This document shows positions 23,501-35,500 of a stretch of 64,000 nt of DNA, in pieces. Source of the DNA: Marthasterias glacialis (Eukaryota; Echinodermata; Asteroidea; Forcipulatida; Asteriidae); contig OU452233.1 of NCBI GenBank assembly GCA_911728455.2, positions 17,817,926 through 17,881,925 of the forward strand, in the 5' to 3' direction. The position numbers were made by a program, and so were the translations under genes. The first letter of the stretch is position 1. Each line of letters starts with the position of its first letter. The notes under the pieces were generated by a model. That model ran no database searches. It had not been told where the DNA came from and saw nothing but the letters and a program-made list of their open reading frames with translations.

Positions 23501-26500
23501 CGATCAAGGACCAATGGTTAACTAGTGGTTGGTTAGTGACGTAGGCAGTGCATGTGCACTGAAGTTGAAGTGCAAACGGCTCTAGTCATGTCATGTCAAC
23601 GGAACCATGAGAAAATGGCGAGTTCAATGTTTAATCACTTCTCAAGTAACTGGTCCCCTCTGCACTGTGCTTATGAAACGGCTATTGGTAACCAGCGATG
23701 TGACCAACCTCGATAGGCTGGTCATGAGTAGTTGACTAGATAAGTCCAACCATCGTTGACTAGCGTGAGTTCGATCAGAGCTAATCGCACTATAGTTAAC
23801 TATGATCCTTGATCGACGTTGCTCACTGATTGGCCAATCCAACTCCCGCAAATTGTTTTCCATTTTTTGATTTTTTTATTATTTGTTTTCCCAATTTCTG
23901 GACCAATTCTGTCTTTCTCCAAGTTAGATTTATTTATACAGCTTGATTTTGTTTCCACTCTCTCGTAGGTCTACGGTATGTTTGTTGGAGATAATTTACT
24001 CCACCCAGATGTGTTTCCAGGGACTAGAAAGATGGAGGCAGAAGTGGTTGCTATGTGCTGTGAATTTTTCAACGGTGGTTCAAGTGCTTGTGGAACTGTA
24101 AGTTGAGATACTAACTGAGAAAAAAAACAGTCAGTTTCCCTTGTGGTTTATTGCTTGATATTTAAAAAATAAAAAGTCACATCACCCTTAGGGTAGATCT
24201 ACTTGCTGCCGCTTCCCAGGTTATATCCATAGAGCTCTATAATTGTGTCGTATAATGGGGTGTGATCCCTGGCTACACAGGCAGTAACCGATTAAATGGC
24301 TTCTAACTGGCACCCCCCGAACAAAGATATTGACAAAATAGGGCTGGATAGCCGGTTAGAAAGTCGGTCCTTTAAACGGGTGGTCGCAGGTTTGAATCCC
24401 GCTCCAGTCAATATTTCTTTTTTCACCCCAAAATGGATTTAAAAAGTTACCCAGTCAGTTTCTCTTGTGGTTTATTGGTTGATAACAAAAATAGAACTAA
24501 TTTATTTTCTGTAAAAAAAAAAGAGAAATCTTAGAAATGCTTGTAAGAGTGTTGTGGCATGTCGTGGCGGAGTGATCTAATGCAAGTGACCCAAGTTCTG
24601 ATGGTTGAGTCATCAGGGTGTAGGTTCGAATCCCGGTTATGACACTTGTGTCCTTGAGCAAGACACTTAACTGTAAATGCTTCTTTTCACCCAAATTATT
24701 AAACTGCAAGTGAAGAAAGACGATAATCGCTTGTTTCAAAAACCAAGATTTAAGTTGACTAGAAGGTCCACAAATGAGATTCGGATCTTCAGGTCCCAGA
24801 ACAAGGTTCATTAGGCCTGGAGCTCTAGACCAGGACTTTAGGTTTCAGACCAGCACTAGATCTGGACAACCCAAGACTGTGAAGCCGAGGGCCAAGGAAG
24901 GATCAATCTGGGACCGTTAGGCTTCAAACATGGACTCTGAGATAAGATTGAGACCGTGAGGTCTAGAATGGTGTATTGAGGGCCTCTGAACTTGAAGATC
25001 CCAACTCAAGAAAATATACATTGTTTGGTTTTGGAAGATGAAGCCGAACTTAACTACTATTGTTCTTTTCACAGCTTTTTTTTTTAAGCCAGGTTCAATT
25101 TCTCTAAAGCCTGTGGACAACATCGATTATTGTCACATACCAGTAACATTATTATTTTTATTATTATATCTTTCTGGTAATGAAACCAAGGGACCCTCAA
25201 AAGTGACTTGCACTGTGACCCATAGGCCTGAAGATACCTGTGTAGAGAAGATGATGAAGAAATGTCAGTTTTAGATGTGGGAGGAAAACCCCAAATAGGG
25301 AAAACCCACGCAATCAGGTAGGGACTGAAAACCCAATCTACATGCAAGGCTCCAGTCCGGGATTCAAACCGGGGCCCACAGAGGTGAAAGGCAGGGAAAG
25401 AAACCACTGAGCCAACCTGAGGCCATCACTTTGTGTTACCCAACATATACAAACCTGTGAAATTTTAAGCTCAATCAGTTACTGGAGTCTCAAGAAAGTA
25501 GTGAAAAACCCAAATATTTCAAGGGGCGTTTTACACCATTACCCTCTTTATACCATTTAAGTTATATGAACTTTTTATATTTTCAATCTTCACCCTTTTC
25601 CTGCAAATCCTTCAAAAATATTCCTTGGATTGTGCAAGAACATTTTCGTAACCATCAATTATTTGGTTGAAACATTTTTTTTTTTAAATTCAGATGACCT
25701 CGGGAGGTACAGAAAGCATCTTGATGGCATGCAAGGCATATAGAGAGCGTGCCTACAAGATTGGAATCAAGAAACCTGAAATGTAAGTCTTTCTTAACCG
25801 GTTACTGTTGGATGATGTGTACGCATGCCAATATTTTCCCTGCCAAAAAATTGGGTGCTGAGAACTTTGTAATTTTGTTGTGTCAATTCGGAAGACCAGG
25901 AGCGAAAGTCGCTCGGAACATTCCATTACAGAGCGTGTGCAGTTTATCCACTCAGTCTGAAATTTGTTTTTTTAAACCACATAAAGAGGACAGATGGTAC
26001 TGGAGTTCATGCTCAAATTCTACCTCTCTGTGGGGATTATTGTGTAATCCCTGATTTCAGACCTTTTTCCTTTTGTTATAAGAAAAGGATTACGAGACAT
26101 TCAGAGGCTTCCGACATTGTTTATCATTGTATTTTGGCTCAGTAGAGGTAAAGTCGGAGTGACCTGAGATCCCAGCCTTGGTTCCGAACATGGGACCAAT
26201 TATCGTCCGTGGCTAATGTTTTGGCGATTCATGGTGAGTTAATCGGATATTTTCTCGAAAGAGAAACATACAAATCCTGATGAGAATCTTTGTTCTCCTG
26301 ACTTTGTTTAGTCAGGGTTTCTTTGTGCCAAAGATGTTCTCAAAGAAATTATTTTCTGGTCATTCTGAGAAATTAATTCCGTCAGGTGGTGCGGAAACAT
26401 TTTGAAAAACCCTGCACTGGGTGGTTAAACTAACATTTTTTTCTAAAAGAACTGTATTTTCCATGATGGCAATCACTACAGGAGTAAATCCTTCTCTTGT

Positions 26501-29500
26501 TTTTTTTTTAGTCTCGCCCCTCGTAGTGCCCATGCTGGGTTCCCCAAGGCAGCTAAGTACTTCAAGATGCGTTACATTGAGGTTCCCATGGATCCAGAAA
26601 CTAAGCTAGTTAATGTCAGGGTAAGAACAAAGTCTTAGTTCTCCAGCGCAACGGATTCAAGCTCTGGTGTTTCTGATCACCAGAGTGTGGGTTCGACTCC
26701 CAGTCGTGACACTTATGTCCTTAAGCAAGACACTTAACCATTATTGCTTCGTCCTTCGGATGGGACGTAAAGCCGTTGGTCCCGTGTGTTTTGTAATGCA
26801 CGTAAAAGAACCCAGTGACACTCATCGCTAAGAGAAGGGGTTTGTCCTGGTGTTTCTGGCAGTGGCTGCTGAATGCGTCTCAGCAACTTGTAAACCCTTA
26901 TAAGGTGCTACATAAATGGGTCTCATAATTCAAAAACTTCAAAAACCTGTCTTAAAAAATGACAATAGTAAGTGCCTTGAGTATCTAATTGCTGGTAGAT
27001 ATGTGCGCTACATAAGAATCCAGTATTATTATTATTATTATGAAGTCATCTGAGACTTGTGCCAAGATTGGTCTTAAGACAAGTGAACCGCTCAGTAAAT
27101 GAACATTAATCAGAAAAATATGACGTGCCAGTGCACATGGTAGATCCCCAGGATGTAAAGACCTTTCCACCCCCACTGTTTACTTAGCCAGTTGCCGCCA
27201 GGATTCTTCTTCTTCTTTTTTTTCACGTCCCCCTGGCGGGATTCTTTTTTCTTTGAGGGTACCGCTGGCACAAAGAAACCCTGACTTGACAATGCCAAGA
27301 GAACAAGGATTCTCTTTATTGGATCGTTCGTTGTGTTTCTCGACCGAGAAAGTGTCAAATTCATGCACCTTGAATTGCAAGCATCGGCCGTTACCTGCGG
27401 CATAAGAGTGGCACTAAACATGAAACCATAGCTTGATTGCCGGCTCACTCTGACTTACCTCCATTGAGCCAAATTGCAAGTAATAAACGATGGTGAAAGC
27501 CTCTCGATGCCTCGTAATCATCTTCTTGGAACAAAAGGACAAAGGTCGATAATCGGGGATTACACAAGAACCACCTCTCAATGGCCACAATATGCCAATA
27601 TATTCACAACATTTTTTTGTCCTTGTGTGGGTGAATCGAAGCATTAGATGGTGTGTTTGTGTGGTGTGTGCAAGTTCAGCAGTTGAATGACCTTTGCTCT
27701 GGTGGTCCGAAATTACATAATGCCATCTTTACACAGCTTCTTGCGTGTATTCAAATCATCCGGTTTTAAGTGGTTCATAAACTTGCCCTAGTGAATTGAC
27801 CTTATGTTCTGACTTAGAATTAACTATGTATTATGTCTCTGTAACCATGACATGCACTCGCACAACACAAAGCATTTGATAACAGTGTTGACCAGTACGT
27901 CACTGTCACCAAGGCAGTCTCAGTTGTGCACAAATGTTTCCCCTGCGTGGAAACGGAAGCCCTGTAAATACGCTATTATGTAATTTCGGACCACCGGAGC
28001 AAAGGTCACCCGGTCATTCAACTTCTGAGTGTGTGCAGACCACACACACACCGCCTGATGCTTTGTTTCACCCACACAAGGACAACAAAAACGGTCTTGA
28101 ATATATTGCCATTTTCTGACCAATGAGAGTTGGTTTTGTGCAATTCCTGATGATAGATTTTTGTCCTTTTGTTCCAAGAAGGGGATTACAAGTCGTCGAG
28201 AGGCTTTCACCATCGTTCATTCATTGTATTTGTCGTCGATCTGGGCAGCACAAGAAGTGCTTCATCATTGGTGGTTCCCCCACAGTCACAGTGTGTAGTT
28301 TGGCTGTCAGGCACAGATCCCCTCTTGTCTATGAGTTCCCGTAGAGTTATATATAAGAGCTAGAGGGCGTTGTATAACCATGCGACACGGCCCGACAAGG
28401 AGCATTTTTTACCATTGAGAAAATGGCGCGGACCACTCATTTACACTGGTCACTCATCAGTTTACACAGCGAACATTGTGGACATTCGTATGCAATTGAC
28501 CCATAGGGATTTTCGCCCAGAGTGGGTCAGCGGAGTTCCGTGCGTGACATCGCGAGTACTCCCTCTAGTTCTTATATATAACTCTTAGATAAGAACCCTG
28601 CATCAGCCATTTCCAGTGCGGAATTAAACATGCCTTAGTCCTCCTAATTCACTGTGAAGAAGAAACCGTTATTTCTTGTTCATCCCGCAGGCAATGACAA
28701 AGCAAATTAATAAGAACACCTGTATGCTTGTAGTGTCAGCTCCATCCTTCCCCTATGGAGTCATCGAACAAGTAGAGGAGATTGCTCAGGTAAGTCTCCT
28801 TTACCATCTCCCAGTATCTAAAGCCCCAGCTCAACATTGGTAAGAAGAAAAACATCAATGATCACAGATTTATCTGACCTTACATGGTATAAAGATAACG
28901 ATGGTAGAAAAGTATCCTTGAAATATTTCTGCCTGAAGTGATATCGTTTTTAAATGAAATAAGATCCAAAATTAGTTTTAGTCTCAGTGAGACGAAAACT
29001 CTGCCTTTAGGAATACGTACAAACATTCTGAATACATTTTTACCGTTTTCTCGCAAATGAAACAACGAAATGAGCTGACATTTTCACAGGTTGGTTTTAT
29101 TGCAAACATCTTGATTTGTGCAAAGAATGGAAGCATTTACAGACAGTTTACCAATGTTGAGCTGGGGCTTTAACACAAATTATCAAAATTTGCAATCTCA
29201 TGGTAACTCATGTTACTACAACAGCATTATTCAAAAAATCTGATTTACCAAATCTGTTGACTTGATCTTGTGAATCAATTTTCGTTCTCCCTTCCCTTCT
29301 ATTTTTTTTTTTTTTAGATGAAGTCTAATTCCTTTGGGAATCGTTATCCAGGCATGTGATTTCTCAGGATTTTTCCTGAATTTAGGGTTTTGTTCCAAAT
29401 CTCACTGAGCCTTCAGATTTTTCTTGAAAGAAGTAAAACATTCATCAAAGAGAGAAGGGGATACTCTACATTGTGTCCAAACCTGATTCAAGCTTCCAGA

Positions 29501-32500
29501 ATTGTTACATCTGGGAGGTCTTAGGTCTAAAGTAAGGAGGAAACCCAGGTCCACTGAGCCATTTTCAAGATCTTTCACACTCGGCAAATCTCATCCCTGA
29601 CTGTGGTTTCTCGATTTACAACTTTAGGAACTTAGGTGTGTTTAAATTTGCCTTTATCTTTAAGAAGTGTCAACATATCAAGTCAAGAAAATTTGTCCAG
29701 TACCTGTATATACATCTTGGGAACAAAGATAGATGGGTAGATTAGTATTCCTCAGTCATTCAATGGTGTCATTGTCAAGGTCCACAAGGCCTTTAAATCC
29801 ATGAGGAGTGATTTTGGAAAAACTCCAAGTGGTTATATCTGTGTGAGTAGGTTGTAACATTTCACCTTGAATTCCTCTTCTTCACAGCTTGGGATGCGGT
29901 ACAACATTCCCGTCCATGTGGATGCATGCATGGGAGGCTTCATCATCCCCTTTGCCAGACGAGCTGGTCTCGATCTCCCACGTGTTGATTTTTCTGTCGA
30001 TGGTGTGACAAGCATCTCAGCTGATGCCCACAAGGTGAGATGTGTGTCAGAGTCTGCATTCACCGTCTCTTGGCAGTGACTAAAGCAAAACTGTCTCATC
30101 CCAACCCAAGTAGTGTATCCCTATCCAATTGATAATTGGTCCCTACCCAACTGATGTATTCCTACCAAAGTGGTATATCCTTAACTTATCTTAACCCACA
30201 ATGACCCCAACTCCCAATCCCAATCAACAATTTTTGTGAGACCCAAATCGCAAACCAAAGTTGTAAGATTTCAATGCGAGACTTTAGGATGATTGGTGGC
30301 AGCAGATATACCAGAATAACTGCGCTTTATGAGACAAAATTCAGAGGAAAACAGTGACATGAAATTGGACCCAGTTGTGTTCAAACCTCAGTTGTTGTGC
30401 GCTGGTTCTCTCCCATGCCATGAGGGTTTATCTCTGGGCTCTCCGGTTTTCCTCCCTCAGGAAAGTTCAAACACTTCTGATCTCTGGCTGTGCTCCGTGT
30501 TCATATGGGTCGATGCGGCTGGCTGCCAAAAGGAGGCTTTGAATGCCTGCAGCTCAACCGCATTGTAGCCACGTCCTTCACAATTCAGCTTCTCAGCTGC
30601 GAGTAAGGATGATTAGCCTCCCAAGTTATTATTATTTATAATTATTACATGAAATAAGTAAAAGTTCCCTCAAATTTCAGTGTCTTTACCTCCTCACCAA
30701 CAAATCAGGAACTTTAAGGCAATCAAAATAAAACACAAAAACATTTTTTTTTTTTTTTTTTTATTCCAGTATGGTCTTGCACCCAAAGGCTCCTCCCTTG
30801 TTTTGTACAAGAATGCTGACTATCGCTCGGGACAGTTCTACGTGAACACTGACTGGTGTGGAGGAATCTATGCATCCCCTGCTGTTGGTGGTATGTTCCA
30901 TATTGTTAGTAACGGTGGGAGACTTTTGGGCGGTCCTTTTTCACAGTTCTCACCAGCAGTACGCGTGCTCAGAACTACGCGCGCAATACTGAGCATGTGC
31001 GCGCATGCTCAGAACTGTCAAAAAGGCCCGTTGTGTCTCTGCGGCCAGTGTTTCATAGGTTTCCCATTGATGTGTAGACTTTGTTTTATTTTGTCCACGA
31101 TGGTCAAGACTTGAAATGCTGATATTTTGACAGGAGGGCAACTGATGAGAAAGATGTATTCTTTTTCTCGTCCATTCAAGTTTTATGATCTGTGATCCTG
31201 TGATCTGTACTCCAAAAATTCATTGATTCCAGCGAACGAAATTTAAGAAAAGGTCTTGTAGATGGCTGTAAAAACGTTGTTTTTGAAACGATTATCCTGG
31301 CCTACCACGCAATGTGAAAATGTGTACGATGGTGCTGGTACCCAGAAGTCAGCTATATTTCAATGTCATTTTCACCTGCATTTAGTCTCTGTGCTGCAAG
31401 GCACCCGGCTGAAATTGAGCAGGCAGCGCTCAGAGTTTATTTATTGTGCTTCACATTTTTTTTTATTTTTATTAAATACTCTGTTATTATTCGTTGATGA
31501 TTTTTTTTTTCGACGTTCGATATCTCATTTGAAAGTTAATAACTTTGATCATCCTACAAAAATAGCAACTCATCATTTGGATCCATTTTTCAAGGTAAAA
31601 TTGGCATGAGCACGGATCATATATCTTTAAAGAGGATGGGCCACGCTAGGAGTCTCTCTTTAAAAAAAGTTTTACATCCCTAAATACACCTATATCTACC
31701 ACAAAAAAACGGTGACAGAATTATAAAATGCGTGGTTATTCATTCACAAAGGCAGTTTCCGAGCCTCTTTTCACCCCCCGCCTCGAGCCAAAATCAGAAC
31801 AGCAGCAGTCGGTGCCTGAGCAGCAGTCGGTGCCTGAAAGTTGTCTCCAGAAATTCTAAAGAATATTGATGTTGCAGGAAGTACTCCTCTGTCAAACGGC
31901 TGTTTGTTGTTACTCATTTAAGCATTGCTCAGTGCAGACCATCCGGGGTTTCAGTACTTCCTGTGACGTCATGTTTTGTTTGCTGCCCTCATTTCCGGGA
32001 TTTTGGCTAATTAAAGGGGTAAAAACTCCCTGCAAATATCCCTTTTTTTTTGGTCAATTTAATGTCACAAAAGAAAAGTTTGTCTGATGCAATAATTATA
32101 GAAAGCAGAAAACTAAACAATAACATCAACATCAATCACCATGGCCCATCCTCTTTAAATGTCTTAGAACATCCCCAAGTCTCTGTTTTGTGAAGAATTT
32201 TCCTCCCTGAACAGATGAACCAGGCCTGTGGTCTTTTTGTCTGTTTCAAGGATTGTTCACTAGTCTCCCTTCACCTTCAGATTTTCTTGAAAGAGGCGAG
32301 CTCTCACAAAGATAATTATTAAAATTATTATTAATTTCTGGTAATGAAACCAAGGATGCCTCAGTAGGGAACTTAATCACTGTAGCTCGGAGGCCTGAGG
32401 AAAGCTGTAGAGGAAACCTGTTGATAAGGGTGCTTGCTATCTAAACCAGAAACACTGGTAAACCCCTACTCTTTTCACTCAAATTGGGAGGCCACGACAC

Positions 32501-35500
32501 TCCTTGATGAGAAACTCAACACTCGATATGACCAAACCTCTATAATTTCATCTGTGGTGGTGTAGAAAATTTGCAAACCTCTCACCAGGTGTAATATCCT
32601 GTATATTTATAGGCTTTATCTCTAGACCAACAGGATCCCATTATCCATTTTTCAGGATTTTCCATAGTCGTACAAACACATTTCTGCTGAACAAGATCTG
32701 CAAACATGATGACTTTCTTATCTTTACACAGGTACGAGATCCGGTGCCATCATCGCAACCTGTTGGGCCACTATGATGTCAGTTGGAGTAAATGGTTACA
32801 TGGACAATGCTGTGAAGATCATCCAGACGAGGGAGTACATTGAAGAGCAGTGAGTCACCTCGGATACTTTTCTTGTTGCTTTTGCTTATTAAGACGAAAT
32901 CGATGTTTCTTAATAGACCGATCCATTAAGCCCTGCCTACCTTAGCAACTGCCTAGCAACATCAAAGGCGTGACTTTCTTACCACGATCGCAGCGGTGGT
33001 TCGGTTGCGGAAATACACGTATCAGATACACACACATGGTTTTCGTGAACGGTATGGATTGATCATTTAGTTTCGTGGCCTTTTGATCAGTGCATTGTGT
33101 CCAAAGAACAATGCAGACAGGAACACTGTTCAACCACTTGGACATAAACTGTACAAGGAGCACTGCTGTGGGATTTGCACCAACAGAATCACAAAAAAAC
33201 TTAAAACAAAACACAAGTAAGTACAGTTTTGTGTGCTGTTGTGTGTCAGAACAATGGCGGCGGTTTGTTTACTTTTCTAATGAGATTTTTAAAGTGTCGG
33301 ACATTTGTCGGACTTTCAGTGGCGTTGTCGAGGCTGTGATTGGTCAATACGTTAGTAGGCGGGGCTTAATGGATTGTTCTTTTACCAGCATCATCAACAT
33401 ACGTTTTGAAGGTGCTTTGAAAGCTCCTTACACTGGTATTACCCTTATTCATTTGGGCCTCGTAATACTGACAAATCGTTCTTCATTCTCAGCCCTCCCC
33501 CCCCCTATAAAAAATTCTGGATCCGCCCAAAAAATCATCTTGATAATTAAGTTTCTTCTAAACCCAAATGTTAGAAATAAATTTTCTCTTCCAAAAATTG
33601 GCGATATATCCTTCGACATAATTAGGATTATTGAGTACCAGGAGATCGGAATGAATGTATTTTTCGAAAACCAATTATGTATCCTACCTTCATGTTAATT
33701 AGATTTCTTGAAAACCAAATGTTAGGAATTAACATTCTCTTCCAAAAACTGGCAATACGACCTTCGATATAATTAGATTTAATGATTACCAGAGGGTAAG
33801 AATAAATGAACTTTTCCAAAAACCAATTATGTATCATACCTTCATGAAAATAAGGTTTCTTGAAAACTAAATGTTAGGAATATTTTTTCTCTTCCAAAAA
33901 CTGGCGATATATCCTTCGATATAGTTAGGTTTATTAAGTACCAGACTCTTTTTGAAAAATTATTATTTTAATCCTACCTTCATGATAATTAGGTTTCTCA
34001 AAAACCAAATGTTAGGAATCAACATTCTCTTCCAAAAACTGGCGATACATCCTTCGATATAATCAGATTTATTGATTACCAGAGGATAGGAATAAATAAA
34101 CTTCCAAAAGCCAATTATTTATCATACCCTCATGCTAATCAGGTTGCTTGAAAACCAAATGTTAGGAATATATGTTCTGTTCCAAAAACAGGCGATGTAT
34201 CATTTAATTGAATACCACAGGATAGGAATAAATGAAATCTTCCAAAAACCAATTATGTATCTGTATCAATCATGAACTTCAAGATAATTGTATGAAATAT
34301 TTTTTTCTTCCAAAAAGTGGCTATATATCCTTCGATATAATTAGGTTTATTGAGTACCAGAGGATAGGAATAAATTAACTCTCCCAAAAACCAATTATGT
34401 ATCATACCTTCATGAGAATAAGGTTTCTTGAAAACCAAATATTAGGAGCGAATGAACTCTTCCAAAAAGTGGATATATATAAATCACTGTTAATTTGATT
34501 TATTGAAAACTAGAGGAATGAATAAAACTTCCAAATACTGATTATGTATCAAACCTTCTTGGTAATTAAATTTCTTGAAAACTAGAGGATAGGAATTAAT
34601 GGACTCTGCCTCAATGATGTACCTCTAATTATTGTGATTTAGAGTGAGAGAAATTCCAGGGCTGTTCATTTATGGCAAGCCAGACGTCAACATCATCTCT
34701 ATCGGCTCCAAATGTTTTGACATCTACCGGTTGGGATCGGCGTTAACCAAGACTGGATGGCATATGTTTACTATACAATATCCGCCAGGGTGAGTCAATG
34801 GCTTGTTTGTTGCACCTTTGGAGATTATTCATAAAAAAACCATCCTCACACACCAAGAAATGGCTATTGTCGTTGACTTTTTGACAAATCTGTTTCATAA
34901 AAAAAGTCGGGATAAAAAAACAGAAATTTGGTTTTGTTTTAGAAATGTAGATGTTAACATGGAAAACATTGGAAGATGTCAGTTCATGACTTTAAAAGCG
35001 CGTAATTCTTTGAAAACTAGAGGAATAAATGAAACTTCCAAAGACGGATTATGTATCAAATCTTCATGATAATTAAATTTCTTGAAAACTAAAGAGGAAT
35101 GAATGGACTCTTTCTCAATGATGTTCCACTAATTTAGATGTTAACATGAGAAACATTGGAAGATGTCAGTTCATGACTTTAAAAGCGCGTAATTCTTTGA
35201 AAACTAGAGGAATAAATGAAACTTCCAAAGACGGATTATGTATCAAACCTTCATGATAATTAAATTTCTTGAAAACTAAAGAGGAATGAATGGACTCTTT
35301 CTCAATGATGTTCCACTAATTTAGATGTTAACATGAGAAACATTGGAAGCTTTCAGTTCATGACATGGACTTTAAAGCGTGTAATTCTTTGGGTTGTAAG
35401 CGAAGAATTCTGTGGTAAGCTGTGCCATGAAATTGGGCCATAGTGGTACTTTCCTCGCCTTTCACCTCTGGTGTACCCGGTTCGAATCCCGCCAGTCACT

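Noticed and set aside
33090-33698. 202-residue plus frame
   Set aside because: It runs across a MITE-like element and into a minisatellite in an SGPL1 intron; composition is not protein-like.
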